Shown piece after piece: positions 1 to 8,422 of a stretch of 64,000 bases of DNA (positions are counted from its first letter, which is position 1; each line of letters starts with the position of its first letter). The stretch spans positions 124,001 to 188,000 of the forward strand of contig JAIYAR010000003.1 of the NCBI GenBank assembly GCA_027488985.1. The letters run 5' to 3'. Origin of the DNA: Comamonadaceae bacterium (GTDB taxonomy: Bacteria; Pseudomonadota; Gammaproteobacteria; Burkholderiales; Burkholderiaceae_C). A program made the position numbers and the translations under genes. Below the pieces are notes generated by a model. That model searched no databases. It had not been told where the DNA came from and saw only the letters and a program-made list of their open reading frames with translations.

Positions 1-2
1 GC

Positions 3-680
3 TGGCTGGGCAACCACCTGGTGGCAGATCACCCGCAAATCAAGGTGCACCTGACAAGCCGGGTGCGGGCTGACAAGATCACCACAATCCCTTACGGCGC
101 GGATGCCGTTACAAGCGCACCGGTGGAGCCGGTCGAGGCACTGGGCTTGCAGCCTGGCCGCTTCATGACAGTGATTGCGCGCCCGGAGCCTGAAAACTCG
201 TTGCTGGAGATTGTGAAAGGCTTTTCTGCCAAGCCACGTGGCATGCAATTGGTGGTGCTGGGCAACTACTCCGATGCCAACGTATACCACCGAGCTGTGA
301 AAGAGGCCGCAGGCCCTGAGGTGAAGTTTGTGGGCGCCATTTACGACAAAACGGTGGTGCAAGCGCTGCGCTTCCACAGCGCAGCCTATGTGCACGGCCA
401 CCAGGTGGGGGGCACCAACCCTTCGCTGGTAGAGGCACTGGGCGCAAGCAACGCCGTAATTGCGCAAGACAACCGCTTTAACCGCTGGGTGGTGGGTGAA
501 GGAGCCTTGTACTTCACTGGGGCCGAAGGTTTTGCTGCGTGCATGGACCAGGTGACGGCCGACCCTGGCTTGCTACATCGCCTGCGCGAACAAGGCCAGG
601 CGCGCTACCGCGCGGACTTCACTTGGCCCCATGTGTTACAGCAATATGAAGACTTACTACTGAAATATTTGCCGCATTAA
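3..680 (+). CDS. Glycosyltransferase, DUF1972/rhamnosyltransferase type, 5' end cut off
   Basis: C-terminal part of a GT-B (GT4-like) glycosyltransferase. The reading frame is open to the first base of the window, so the true start lies upstream and the GTG at 21 is only an internal codon. The visible part has a segment reading DKITTIPYGAD near the linker, then the nucleotide-sugar-binding half with GGTNPSLVEALG, which corresponds to the acidic EX7E-type donor site of GT4 enzymes, and DNRFNRWV, typical of DUF1972 rhamnosyltransferase-like proteins. The role inferred is adding a sugar during capsule, EPS or O-antigen synthesis at the cytoplasmic membrane face. The following sugar-nucleotide genes fit. 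The exact donor and acceptor cannot be told. Confidence 0.8.
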   Translation, partial: WLGNHLVADHPQIKVHLTSRVRADKITTIPYGADAVTSAPVEPVEALGLQPGRFMTVIARPEPENSLLEIVKGFSAKPRGMQLVVLGNYSDANVYHRAVKEAAGPEVKFVGAIYDKTVVQALRFHSAAYVHGHQVGGTNPSLVEALGASNAVIAQDNRFNRWVVGEGALYFTGAEGFAACMDQVTADPGLLHRLREQGQARYRADFTWPHVLQQYEDLLLKYLPH

Positions 681-688
681 ATCTGTCA

Positions 689-727
689 CCAGCCCGTCAC
701 TTGGGCCGCGCAACGCGGTCTGGCTGG
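689..727. other. Nested inverted repeat between glycosyltransferase and ugd
   Basis: Outer arms CCAGCC (689-694) and GGCTGG (722-727) enclose a tight inner hairpin CCGCG-CAA-CGCGG (706-718). It lies in the 79-bp gap before ugd. No T-run follows, so it is not a standard intrinsic terminator. It may be an mRNA processing or weak termination structure. Function is inferred only. Confidence 0.35.
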
Positions 728-759
728 CGGTGGACTGGTGACATTTTTACGCGGCACTT

Positions 760-2082
760 ATGAAAATTACTGTTATCGGCACTGGCTATGTGGGCTTGGT
801 GTCTGGCGCTTGTTTTGCAGACGTGGGCAACGATGTGCTGTGCCTCGATGTAGATCCGGCCAAGATCAAGATCCTCGAGGAAGGCGGCATTCCGATTTAC
901 GAGCCGGGCCTGCAGGAGATGGTCAAGCGCAATGTGGCGGCGGGCCGCTTGCACTTTACGACCGATGTAGAAAAAGCCGTGCACTTTGGAACGGTGCAGT
1001 TCATTGCCGTAGGCACCCCACCCGACGAAGATGGCTCTGCCGACATGCAGTATGTGATTGCAGCGGCCAGCAACATTGGTCGCTACATGACCGACTACAA
1101 GGTGGTGGTCAACAAAAGCACTGTACCAGTGGGCACCGCTAGCCGGGTCAAAGAAGCGATCGCCACGCAGCGCGACGCACGGGGGGTGACCGCCCCTTTC
1201 AGTGTGGTGAGCAACCCCGAGTTCTTGAAAGAGGGCGCAGCCATTGAAGACTTCATGCGGCCGGACCGTATTGTGGTGGGCTGCGACGAAGAGCAAGGCA
1301 TTGCCTACATGCGCGCCATTTACGCAGCCATTCAGCGCAACCACGACCGCCTGATGGTGATGGACGTGCGCAGTGCGGAGCTGACCAAGTACGCCGCCAA
1401 CGCGATGCTGGCCACCCGCATCAGCTTTATGAACGAACTGGCCAACCTGGCCGAGAAACTGGGCGCCGACATTGAAAGCGTGCGCAAGGGCATTGGCTCA
1501 GACCCACGCATTGGCTACGACTTTTTGTACGCCGGTGCGGGCTACGGTGGCTCATGCTTTCCCAAGGATGTGCAGGCGCTGATCAAGACTGCTCAAGCCG
1601 ATGCGGGTATTGAGCTCAAAGTGCTGCATGCGGTGGAAGAAGCCAACGACGCGCAAAAGCGAATCCTGGGAGGCAAAGTACTCAAGCGCTTTGGCGCGGA
1701 CCTGACCGGCAAACACTTTGCCCTGTGGGGCCTGGCCTTCAAGGCAAATACCGACGACATGCGCAAGGCCAGCAGCCGTGAGGTGATTCAGGATTTGCTG
1801 GATGCAGGAGCCACCGTAACGGCCTATGACCCGGTAGCAACCAAAGAGGCACAACACTGCTTCCCGAACGAGACCCGCTTGACCTACGCAGACAACCAGA
1901 CCGCTGCGTTGGAGGGGGCGGACGCGCTGATCATCGTGACTGAGTGGCGCGAGTTCCGTAGCCCGGACTTTGACAACATCAAAGCCAGGTTGAAACAGCC
2001 GGTGATTTTTGATGGCCGCAACCTTTACGACCCGAAACTGGTGCGCAGTATGGGGATTGAGTACCAGGCGATTGGTCGCTGA
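760..2082 (+). CDS. ugd: UDP-glucose 6-dehydrogenase
   Basis: Oxidises UDP-glucose to UDP-glucuronate with two NAD+, supplying an acidic sugar nucleotide for capsule or EPS. The 440-residue length is normal for the bacterial enzyme. The N-terminal Rossmann motif is [14 protein letters not shown] (residues 3-16), followed by the central helix domain and [11 protein letters not shown], with the catalytic cysteine at about residue 266. The C-terminal UDP-binding domain contains [16 protein letters not shown]. It stands 79 bp after a glycosyltransferase and upstream of a phosphohexomutase in a polysaccharide locus. Identity is very secure. The specific polysaccharide served is unknown. Confidence 0.96.
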   Translation: MKITVIGTGYVGLVSGACFADVGNDVLCLDVDPAKIKILEEGGIPIYEPGLQEMVKRNVAAGRLHFTTDVEKAVHFGTVQFIAVGTPPDEDGSADMQYVIAAASNIGRYMTDYKVVVNKSTVPVGTASRVKEAIATQRDARGVTAPFSVVSNPEFLKEGAAIEDFMRPDRIVVGCDEEQGIAYMRAIYAAIQRNHDRLMVMDVRSAELTKYAANAMLATRISFMNELANLAEKLGADIESVRKGIGSDPRIGYDFLYAGAGYGGSCFPKDVQALIKTAQADAGIELKVLHAVEEANDAQKRILGGKVLKRFGADLTGKHFALWGLAFKANTDDMRKASSREVIQDLLDAGATVTAYDPVATKEAQHCFPNETRLTYADNQTAALEGADALIIVTEWREFRSPDFDNIKARLKQPVIFDGRNLYDPKLVRSMGIEYQAIGR

Positions 2083-2105
2083 TATTGTCCGGATGCAGGC
2101 TTTTA

Positions 2106-2153
2106 TGCTATAAAAATCATAGCTGCTCGCGCATATTCCATGAGCGCTAATGC
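2106..2153 (+). repeat. 48-bp dispersed repeat, copy 1 (ugd to phosphohexomutase gap)
   Basis: Member of the repeat family described in the findings. The left end is TGCTATAAAAATCA, the core is TAGCTGCTCGCGCA, and the right end is a GCGCT-containing arm. It fills about a third of the 137-bp gap between ugd and the phosphohexomutase. The core is identical to copies 3 and 6. No gene is visible in the gap. Confidence 0.75.
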
Positions 2154-2219
2154 ATCATTTGGCATGTAGCCATAAAGCGACCGAAGGAGCTATAGACTGA
2201 TTACTATCGGGCGTTTACG

Positions 2220-3686
2220 ATGCTTGCCATTCGCGAAACACCTATGACAGTACTGACTCTCCAAGACATGGCTGCCCAATCGGGCGTGGCTTTTGGCACC
2301 AGCGGCGCGCGCGGCAAGGTGGCCGACATGACGCCGGACCTCTGCCACGCCTACACCACTGCCTTTCTGAATGCGGTGGTGCCCAAGGCCACTACCGTCG
2401 TGCTGGGGCACGACCTGCGCCCTAGCAGCCCTGAGATTGCAGCAGCCTGTGCAGCCGCCATCGAGAGCCTGGGCATGACGGTGATTTACGGTGGCGCCCT
2501 GCCCACCCCTGCGCTGGCTTTGTACGCCGCGCAAAGCGGCTCGCCCGCCATTGTGGTGACGGGCAGCCACATTCCTTTTGACCGCAACGGCATCAAGTTT
2601 TACAAGGAAGACGGCGAGATCACCAAGGCCGATGAGCGGGCCATGCTCGACTTTTTGGTGGGCTTGCCCAAGCAACTCAAGCTCCCCAAGCTGCCGGCGC
2701 CGGACCCGCGCGTAGAGCAGGCTTACCTGGACAGGTACATCAACTTCTTCGGGGCCAATGCTTTGCAGGGCGAAACCATTGCCGTCTACGAGCACAGCAG
2801 CGTAGCGCGGGACGTGCTGCGCACCATTCTGGAAGCAATGGGGGCCGAGGTGATTTCGCTGGGGCGCACCGATGTATTTGTGCCCATAGACACCGAGGCC
2901 GTGCGACATGAAGACATTGAGCAGGCCCGCGCATGGGCGGAGCTGTATGACTTTGACGCCATTGTCTCGACCGATGGCGATGCGGACCGCCCCCTGATTG
3001 GCGACGAAAGCGGCGAATGGATGCGCGGTGATGTGGTCGGAATTTTGACCGCCCAGTACCTGCATGCCACCGCCGTGGTGACGCCGGTGAGCAGCAACAG
3101 TGCCCTGGAGCGCACACAGAGCTTTGCGCAGGTGGTGCGCACCCGCATCGGGTCGCCCTATGTGATTGAGGGCATGCAACAAGCCGCGCACGACGGTGCC
3201 GAGCTGGTGGTGGGCTACGAAGCCAATGGCGGCTTTTTGCTGGGCAGCCAGGTGCTACGCAACGGGCAGCGGCTTGGCCCCTTGCCCACCCGGGATGCCG
3301 TATTGCCCATGCTGGCCGTGCTGTGCGGTGCCAAGGCGCAAGCGCTCAAGATGTCAGAGGTGGGCTACCGCCTGCCCAAGCGCTACACTGCCAGCGACCG
3401 AATTCAGAACTTTGCCACCGACAGCAGCCGCGAGCTGATTGCCAGCTTGCGCAATGACCATATGCTGCTTCGCAATGTGATGGCGCCCCAGGCAGGACCG
3501 GTAGAAGCGATCGACGAAACCGACGGCCTGCGAGTGCACTTTGCGTCTGGCGACATTGTGCATTTGCGCCCCAGCGGTAACGCCCCCGAGCTGCGCTGCT
3601 ACGCCGAGAGCACCAGTGTGCGCAGCGCCAAGCGGCTGTGCGATGAATGCCTGTTGCGGATCATCAAAACAGCGTCTGCCGCGTGA
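2220..3686 (+). CDS. Phosphomannomutase/phosphoglucomutase
   Basis: Alpha-D-phosphohexomutase that interconverts hexose 6-phosphate and 1-phosphate, feeding GDP-mannose or UDP/dTDP-glucose synthesis. All four family signatures are present: FGTSGARGKV near the N-terminus, the phosphoserine loop TGSHIPFDRNG with the catalytic serine near residue 116, the metal loop STDGDADRP, the sugar loop GYEANGG, and the phosphate loop RPSGNAPELRCY near the C-terminus. Length (488) is normal. The start is uncertain: ATG 2220 is used here, but ATG 2244 (MTVLTL) is also possible and neither has a strong ribosome-binding site. The PMM/PGM balance cannot be read from the sequence, so I give no symbol. Confidence 0.9.
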   Translation: MLAIRETPMTVLTLQDMAAQSGVAFGTSGARGKVADMTPDLCHAYTTAFLNAVVPKATTVVLGHDLRPSSPEIAAACAAAIESLGMTVIYGGALPTPALALYAAQSGSPAIVVTGSHIPFDRNGIKFYKEDGEITKADERAMLDFLVGLPKQLKLPKLPAPDPRVEQAYLDRYINFFGANALQGETIAVYEHSSVARDVLRTILEAMGAEVISLGRTDVFVPIDTEAVRHEDIEQARAWAELYDFDAIVSTDGDADRPLIGDESGEWMRGDVVGILTAQYLHATAVVTPVSSNSALERTQSFAQVVRTRIGSPYVIEGMQQAAHDGAELVVGYEANGGFLLGSQVLRNGQRLGPLPTRDAVLPMLAVLCGAKAQALKMSEVGYRLPKRYTASDRIQNFATDSSRELIASLRNDHMLLRNVMAPQAGPVEAIDETDGLRVHFASGDIVHLRPSGNAPELRCYAESTSVRSAKRLCDECLLRIIKTASAA

Positions 3687-3751
3687 GTTTTTGCAACATC
3701 GGGCCCGAACGGACTATGTACAGCTCCAAGGGCTAACCCTAATATGAAGTT

Positions 3752-3770
3752 AGCTGAAATGGTTTCAGCT
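3752..3770. promoter_or_regulatory. Perfect 8-bp hairpin ahead of a PEP-CTERM gene
   Basis: AGCTGAAA (3752-3759) and TTTCAGCT (3763-3770) are perfect complements around a TGG loop. The element ends 24 bp before the ATG of the PEP-CTERM gene and just upstream of its AAGGGA ribosome-binding site. It could be a repressor operator or a 5'-leader hairpin. Function is inferred. Confidence 0.4.
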
Positions 3771-3794
3771 CAATACTGAAATTAAGGGATAAAC

Positions 3795-4274
3795 ATGAAG
3801 ATAAAAACTGCAATCGCCGCAGCCACTTTGGCTCTGTTCGGCGCTGCTGCCAGCGCAGCAACCGGTACCTTTGCGGATGGTGAAGTTACCATTTCCAGCG
3901 GTCAAATCGCGGGTGCTATCGGCAGCTCATTCAGCCAGAGCTGGACCTTTGGTGGCTTGACCAGCGGCACTTATGACGTCATCGGTACCCTGGGTGGTAA
4001 CGGTCTGTCCTTCACCTCTGTGCTCCTGAACAATAAGCTCTGGGATCTGAGCACGGGCGCAACAGGTACAGCCTATAAATTCGCTGAAATCAGCTACACA
4101 GGCACTGAGCCTTGGACTCTGGTTGTCAATGGCACCAAGATTTCCACCAAGGCCAGCTTCGCCGGTTCCTTGAATGTGACTCCTGTTCCAGAACCAGAAA
4201 CCTACGCCATGTTGTTGGCTGGTTTGGGCGTGATGGGTGCGATTGCACGCCGTCGCAGCAAGACTGCTGCCTAA
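3795..4274 (+). CDS. PEP-CTERM sorting-domain protein (FxDxF-like)
   Basis: Exported 159-residue protein with a cleavable signal peptide (KIKTAIAAATLALFGAAASA) and the classic C-terminal sorting tripartite tail: VPEPETYAMLLAG, a hydrophobic stretch, then ARRRSK. The exosortase/PEP-CTERM system removes this tail and releases the protein into extracellular polysaccharide (known for the system). The middle has FSQSWTFGGLTSGTYDV and is rich in Gly, Ser and Thr, resembling the small FxDxF PEP-CTERM proteins. The AAGGGA ribosome-binding site fits ATG 3795. No exosortase gene is in the window. The molecular role is unknown, with EPS or floc matrix association inferred from the family and from the neighbouring glycan genes. 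Confidence 0.88.
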   Translation: MKIKTAIAAATLALFGAAASAATGTFADGEVTISSGQIAGAIGSSFSQSWTFGGLTSGTYDVIGTLGGNGLSFTSVLLNNKLWDLSTGATGTAYKFAEISYTGTEPWTLVVNGTKISTKASFAGSLNVTPVPEPETYAMLLAGLGVMGAIARRRSKTAA

Positions 4275-4296
4275 GCCGCAAGGTTTAGCAACCCAC

Positions 4297-4329
4297 AAAA
4301 AAGGGACTGCAATTGCAGTCCCTTTTTTT
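4297..4329. terminator. Bidirectional intrinsic terminator
   Basis: A 10-bp perfect arm GGGACTGCAA (4303-4312) pairs with TTGCAGTCCC (4313-4322), flanked by six A (4297-4302) and seven T (4323-4329). The T/A runs on both sides make it a terminator in both directions. It sits between two convergent PEP-CTERM genes and would stop both transcripts. Confidence 0.93.
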
Positions 4330-4354
4330 ATGCCTTGCGGCTCGTGGTGCGGGA

Positions 4355-4957
4355 TTAAACCGCTTTGCGCCGGCGGCTCACCGCAGCCATGAGCCCCAGG
4401 CCGGCCAGCATCAGGGCGTAGGTTTCCGGCTCTGGCACGGCGGTGACCTGCAAGTTGTCGACCGCCAGATAACCGCGCCCCGGCAGCGCCCCCAAAGTGA
4501 CCGACCGAAGATGGGTGAAGCCGGTGAGCTGGAAGGTAGAGAACGCATTTGGCAAAACGGTAGCGCTAAAGCTCAGGGTACTGAAATCGGCTTTGAGCCC
4601 GGTGATGAACAGGGCGGCAGAAGTGCTGCCAAAGTTCTCCCATCCTCCAATATCAAGGGAGAGCAGGTTAAAGAGCCCGCCGTCTTGCCGGCTGAAGGTT
4701 TCTGTGCCCACACCGGCTTCGTAAGCCAGATAGTGGTTGCCGGCTGCGCCGAAAGTATCGAAATTGGTAACCCCATGCACGGCCAGCGGGAAAGTGCTGG
4801 AGTACTTGAACACGTATCCGCCCGAAACTACATCTGCTGAACCGCCGGCGCTGACAGCTGGCACATCCTGGAAGTCGACAGCAGCGAATGCTTGCGATGC
4901 ACCCAAAGCGATCAGCGCGGTGATCATCAAGCGGTGGAATAAAGACTTGGTTTTCAT
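4355..4957 (-). CDS. PEP-CTERM sorting-domain protein
   Basis: Exported protein of 200 residues. ATG 4957 is chosen over the upstream frame opening at 5041 because AGGGAG stands 5 bases before it and it opens directly into a signal peptide (MKTKSLFHR, then ITALIALGASQAFAA). The C-terminus has the sorting signal VPEPETYALMLAGLGLM and a basic end SRRRKAV. The body is consistent with an extracellular beta-sandwich but carries no enzyme motif I can recognise. It lies 20 bp after the prepilin-like gene on the same strand, so the two are probably co-transcribed. It faces the other PEP-CTERM gene across a shared terminator. Confidence 0.85.
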   Translation of the reverse strand: MKTKSLFHRLMITALIALGASQAFAAVDFQDVPAVSAGGSADVVSGGYVFKYSSTFPLAVHGVTNFDTFGAAGNHYLAYEAGVGTETFSRQDGGLFNLLSLDIGGWENFGSTSAALFITGLKADFSTLSFSATVLPNAFSTFQLTGFTHLRSVTLGALPGRGYLAVDNLQVTAVPEPETYALMLAGLGLMAAVSRRRKAV

Positions 4958-4977
4958 ATGCTCCCTTTGGTTATTGC

Positions 4978-5370
4978 TCACAAGACGCCAGTGATAAATG
5001 CGGTGGCTGTGCTGGTGGTGCCCGGCCCCCGCACTGTGCAACTCTGGGTAGTACCCGGCGGGATGACTGTGACCCCGAACCCGCTGCCCAAGGAGTAGCC
5101 GCTGGGCAAGCCGCCTTGCAGGAGGTTGCGGGCATCATCACAGGAGCCGATGGGCACCGTGTTGGCGGTGCTGATCTGCCGGGCAGCCACATTGATAGCC
5201 GAACCTGAAGTGAGTGAACCTGCGACAGCTTGTGTTGCGGCAACTTGGGCGTCGCTGCGCAAATCGACAAACTTGGGGATGGCCACAGCCGAGAGGATGC
5301 CAAGGATGACAATCACCATGACAAGCTCTATCAGCGTAAAGCCGGACTGACGGACGGAAGAAAAACGCAT
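4978..5370 (-). CDS. Type IV prepilin-like / pseudopilin protein
   Basis: A 130-residue protein with a short basic leader and the class III cleavage site QSG|FTLIELVMVIVILGIL (glycine at -1, glutamate at +5), followed by the hydrophobic N-terminal helix. A prepilin peptidase such as the PilD at 12 kb would cleave and methylate it. The C-terminal half has two cysteines (SCDD and SCTV) that could form a pilin disulfide loop. The frame stays open far upstream (to 6531, antisense to rfbB), but ATG 5370 is the only start that gives a proper prepilin leader. It is not clearly the major pilin. The position next to PEP-CTERM and glycan genes suggests an accessory or secretion pseudopilin. Confidence 0.85.
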   Translation of the reverse strand: MRFSSVRQSGFTLIELVMVIVILGILSAVAIPKFVDLRSDAQVAATQAVAGSLTSGSAINVAARQISTANTVPIGSCDDARNLLQGGLPSGYSLGSGFGVTVIPPGTTQSCTVRGPGTTSTATAFITGVL

Positions 5371-5426
5371 TCCCTGAACGTAACGAGTTGTTACCACATC
5401 ATAGGAGTCCAAGGCGACATTGGGAA

Positions 5427-5455
5427 TAGTCCGGATGATTGATCCATACGGACTA
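5427..5455. promoter_or_regulatory. 29-bp imperfect palindrome, candidate operator
   Basis: Arms TAGTCCG (5427-5433) and CGGACTA (5449-5455) are perfect, with further symmetry inside (22 of 29 positions match the reverse complement by hand count). It lies in the 162-bp gap between the divergent prepilin gene and rfbB, a natural site for a dimeric regulator controlling either or both. No regulator gene is adjacent. Function is inferred. Confidence 0.5.
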
Positions 5456-5532
5456 ACTGCCTCTGTACGGGGAAAAAAACTAGCGTGCCGGAAGATAATC
5501 AGGGAAACACCTATGTTTAAGGGATTCCCATA

Positions 5533-6618
5533 ATGACAATTCTGGTTACCGGCGGAGCTGGCTTCATTGGCAGCAACTTTGTTATCGACTGGCTGGCCGG
5601 CTCGTCTGAGACTGTGGTGAACCTGGACAAGCTCACCTACGCGGGCAACTTGCAAAACCTCGCTGCTTTGGCGGACAACCCGGCCCACGTGTTTGTGCAG
5701 GGCGACATTGGCGACCCGGAGCTGATGACCCGCTTGCTGAAGGAGCACCAGCCCCGTGCCGTGCTGAACTTCGCGGCCGAAAGCCATGTGGACCGCTCTA
5801 TCCACGGGCCCGGAGAATTCATCCAGACCAACATCGTGGGCACCTTCCATTTGCTCGAAAGCGTGCGGGCTTATTGGGGTGCCTTGCCTGCGGATGCCAA
5901 AGCGGCGTTCCGCTTTTTGCACGTATCCACCGACGAGGTATACGGCTCTCTGGCCAAAACGGACCCGGCCTTTGCGGAAACCAACCGCTACGAGCCCAAC
6001 AGCCCCTACAGCGCCAGCAAGGCGGCCAGCGACCACCTGGTGCGCGCCTACCACCACACCTATGGCCTGCCGGTGCTGACTACCAACTGCAGCAACAACT
6101 ACGGCCCGTACCACTTCCCGGAGAAACTGATCCCGCTGATGATCGTGAACGCCCAGGCCGGCAAGCCCCTGCCGGTGTATGGCGACGGCCAGCAGATCCG
6201 GGATTGGCTGTACGTGAAGGACCACTGCAGTGCCATTCGCCGCGTGCTGGAAGCCGGCGTGCTGGGAGAAACCTACAACGTGGGTGGTTGGAACGAAAAG
6301 CCCAACTTGGACATCGTGCATACCGTGTGCGCTCTGCTGGACGAGCTCAAGCCCCGTGCGGACGGCAAGCCCTACAAGGAACAGATTACCTACGTGACCG
6401 ACCGGCCCGGCCATGACCGGCGCTACGCCATTGATGCCCGCAAGATCGAGCAGCAACTGGGCTGGAAGCCTGCAGAGACCTTTGAGACCGGCATCAGAAA
6501 AACCGTACAGTGGTACTTGGACAACCCGCAATGGGTGGACAACGTGCTAAGCGGCGGCTACCGGGACTGGGTGAGCAAGCAATACGGTGAGAAGAACGCA
6601 GACAAGGTCACAGCATGA
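5533..6618 (+). CDS. rfbB: dTDP-glucose 4,6-dehydratase
   Basis: Second enzyme of dTDP-L-rhamnose synthesis: dTDP-glucose to dTDP-4-keto-6-deoxyglucose, using bound NAD+. An extended short-chain dehydrogenase of 361 residues with the NAD motif GGAGFIGSN (7-15), catalytic YSASK (Tyr159, Lys163), the STDEVYG segment carrying the Asp-Glu pair specific to dehydratases, and [12 protein letters not shown] near the C-terminus. AAGGGA precedes the ATG. The gene opens the operon rfbB-rfbD-rfbA-rfbC and overlaps rfbD by 4 bp. Confidence 0.97.
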   Translation: MTILVTGGAGFIGSNFVIDWLAGSSETVVNLDKLTYAGNLQNLAALADNPAHVFVQGDIGDPELMTRLLKEHQPRAVLNFAAESHVDRSIHGPGEFIQTNIVGTFHLLESVRAYWGALPADAKAAFRFLHVSTDEVYGSLAKTDPAFAETNRYEPNSPYSASKAASDHLVRAYHHTYGLPVLTTNCSNNYGPYHFPEKLIPLMIVNAQAGKPLPVYGDGQQIRDWLYVKDHCSAIRRVLEAGVLGETYNVGGWNEKPNLDIVHTVCALLDELKPRADGKPYKEQITYVTDRPGHDRRYAIDARKIEQQLGWKPAETFETGIRKTVQWYLDNPQWVDNVLSGGYRDWVSKQYGEKNADKVTA

Positions 6619-7520
6619 AGATCCTGCTGTTAGGGCGCGGTGGCCAGGTAGGCTGGGAGTTGCAACGCTCTCTGGGTGTGCTGGGCGAGGTGGTGGCACT
6701 GGACTTTGACGCCAGCCAGAACCCGCAAGGCTTGTGCGGCGACTTCACGGACCTCGCAGGGCTGGAGCGCACCGTGGACGTCGTGCAGCCGGACGTGATT
6801 GTCAACGCTGCCGCCCACACGGCAGTGGACAAGGCCGAGAGCGAGCCTGAACTTGCACGCACCATCAATGCCATGGCGCCCGCTGCACTTGCGCGAGCAG
6901 CTATCAAAACAGGAGCATGGCTGATTCACTACAGCACAGACTACGTGTTTGATGGCAGTGGCAGCACCCCCTGGAAAGAAACCGATGCCACAGGACCTTT
7001 GAGCGTGTACGGTCAGACCAAGCTCGAAGGTGAACAGGCGGTGGCGGCTTGCCCCAAACACTTGATCTTGCGCACCAGCTGGGTATACGCCACCCGGGGC
7101 GGCAACTTTGCCAAAACCATGCTGCGCCTGGCCGGCGAGCGCGATGCACTGACTGTGATCAACGACCAGTTCGGCGCTCCCACCTCTGCCGAACTACTGG
7201 CCGATGTGACTCCGCATGCCATTCGCAGCCTGCAAACCAAACCTGAGCTGGCCGGGCTGTACCACTGCATTGCCGCCGGTGAGACTACTTGGCATGGCTA
7301 CGCGCAATATGTGCTGGAGCAGGCTGCAACGCTGGGGTTGCCGCTCAAAGCCACGGCCGAGAAGGTGGCACCTACAGCGACCAGCAGCTACCCCACCCCG
7401 GCCAAGCGGCCGCTGAATTCACGCTTGGACACCACCAAACTGCAGGCTGCTTTCGGTCTGCGGCTGCCCCATTGGCAGGATGGCGTAAAGCGCATGTTGA
7501 TAGAGATTGCAGGGAGATAA
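6615..7520 (+). CDS. rfbD: dTDP-4-dehydrorhamnose reductase
   Basis: Last step of dTDP-L-rhamnose synthesis, an NAD(P)H-dependent reduction at C4. It is 301 residues long, with the dinucleotide motif [10 protein letters not shown] near residue 6, the family block [10 protein letters not shown], and the catalytic YGQTK (Tyr132, Lys136). The ATG overlaps the rfbB stop (ATGA), which indicates translational coupling. An odd feature: DNA at 6870-6917 matches the dispersed 48-bp repeat in antisense, including a 20-base identity to copy 3, and encodes the segment just before [10 protein letters not shown]. As far as I can judge, protein length in this segment is still normal for the family. Confidence 0.96.
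   Translation: MKILLLGRGGQVGWELQRSLGVLGEVVALDFDASQNPQGLCGDFTDLAGLERTVDVVQPDVIVNAAAHTAVDKAESEPELARTINAMAPAALARAAIKTGAWLIHYSTDYVFDGSGSTPWKETDATGPLSVYGQTKLEGEQAVAACPKHLILRTSWVYATRGGNFAKTMLRLAGERDALTVINDQFGAPTSAELLADVTPHAIRSLQTKPELAGLYHCIAAGETTWHGYAQYVLEQAATLGLPLKATAEKVAPTATSSYPTPAKRPLNSRLDTTKLQAAFGLRLPHWQDGVKRMLIEIAGR
6870..6917 (-). repeat. 48-bp dispersed repeat, copy 6 (inside rfbD)
   Basis: Read on the minus strand this segment aligns without gaps to intergenic copy 3 at 35 of 48 positions by hand count, with a perfect 20-base match (6890-6909 against 32763-32782) and the shared right block GGGCGC. It is wholly inside rfbD. It could be chance convergence with coding sequence, but the exact 20-mer argues against that. 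Confidence 0.55.
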
Positions 7521-7522
7521 CC

Positions 7523-8422
7523 ATGAACACTACAACCATCAAGCCGCGCAAAGGCATCATTCTGGCGGGAGGCTCGGGCACCCGTCTGTATCCGGCCACG
7601 CAGGCGGTGAGCAAGCAACTGCTGCCGATCTACGACAAGCCGATGATTTATTACCCTTTGAGCGTGCTGTTGCTGGCGGGCATCAAGGAAGTGCTGGTTA
7701 TCAGCACCTCGCAGGACACCCCGCGCTTTGAGCAACTGCTGGGAGACGGCAGCCAGTGGGGCATCCATATCGAGTACGCGGTACAACCCTCACCCGATGG
7801 CTTGGCGCAGGCCTTTTTGATTGGCGAAGCCTTTCTGGACGGAGCCCCCAGCGCATTGGTGTTGGGCGATAACATCTTTTACGGGCACGACTTTGCCGGC
7901 CTTCTGCAAAACGCCACGACCCAGACCAAAGGCGCCACGGTGTTTGCCTATGCCGTGAATGACCCCGAGCGATACGGCGTGGTGGAGTTTGATGCGGAGG
8001 GCAAGGCCATCAGCCTCGAGGAGAAACCCAAGGTTCCCAAATCCCGTTACGCGGTGACAGGGCTGTACTTTTACGACGCTGACGTGGTGGAGATGGCCAA
8101 AGAGGTCAAGCCTTCTGCCCGCGGTGAACTGGAAATCACAGACTTGAACTGCATGTACCTGGATCGCGGCGCGTTGGATGTGCAAACCATGGGCCGCGGC
8201 TACGCGTGGCTGGATACAGGCACCCATGAGTCCATGCTGGAGGCCAGCCAGTTCATCCACACCATCGAAAACCGCCAAGGCCTGAAAGTGGCCTGTCCGG
8301 AAGAAATTGCATGGCGCAGTGGCTGGATTGACGATGTGCGACTGCATGCACTGGCCCAGCCATTGGCCAAGTCCGGCTACGGGCAGTATTTGCTGCGTCT
8401 ACTCAAAGAAAAGGTGTTTTGA
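7523..8422 (+). CDS. rfbA: Glucose-1-phosphate thymidylyltransferase
   Basis: First step of dTDP-rhamnose synthesis: dTTP plus glucose 1-phosphate gives dTDP-glucose and pyrophosphate. The start is ATG 7523 with AGGGAG just upstream; the longer frame to 7289 is overlap with rfbD. The 299-residue protein has the nucleotidyltransferase signature [11 protein letters not shown] near residue 15, then [26 protein letters not shown] (metal-binding Asp) and the EEKP segment. Length matches short-form RmlA. Its stop overlaps the start of rfbC. Confidence 0.97.
   Translation: MNTTTIKPRKGIILAGGSGTRLYPATQAVSKQLLPIYDKPMIYYPLSVLLLAGIKEVLVISTSQDTPRFEQLLGDGSQWGIHIEYAVQPSPDGLAQAFLIGEAFLDGAPSALVLGDNIFYGHDFAGLLQNATTQTKGATVFAYAVNDPERYGVVEFDAEGKAISLEEKPKVPKSRYAVTGLYFYDADVVEMAKEVKPSARGELEITDLNCMYLDRGALDVQTMGRGYAWLDTGTHESMLEASQFIHTIENRQGLKVACPEEIAWRSGWIDDVRLHALAQPLAKSGYGQYLLRLLKEKVF

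Noticed and set aside
5371..6531. The long upstream extension of the prepilin frame through rfbB
   Set aside because: It runs antisense to rfbB; only ATG 5370 produces a normal prepilin leader.
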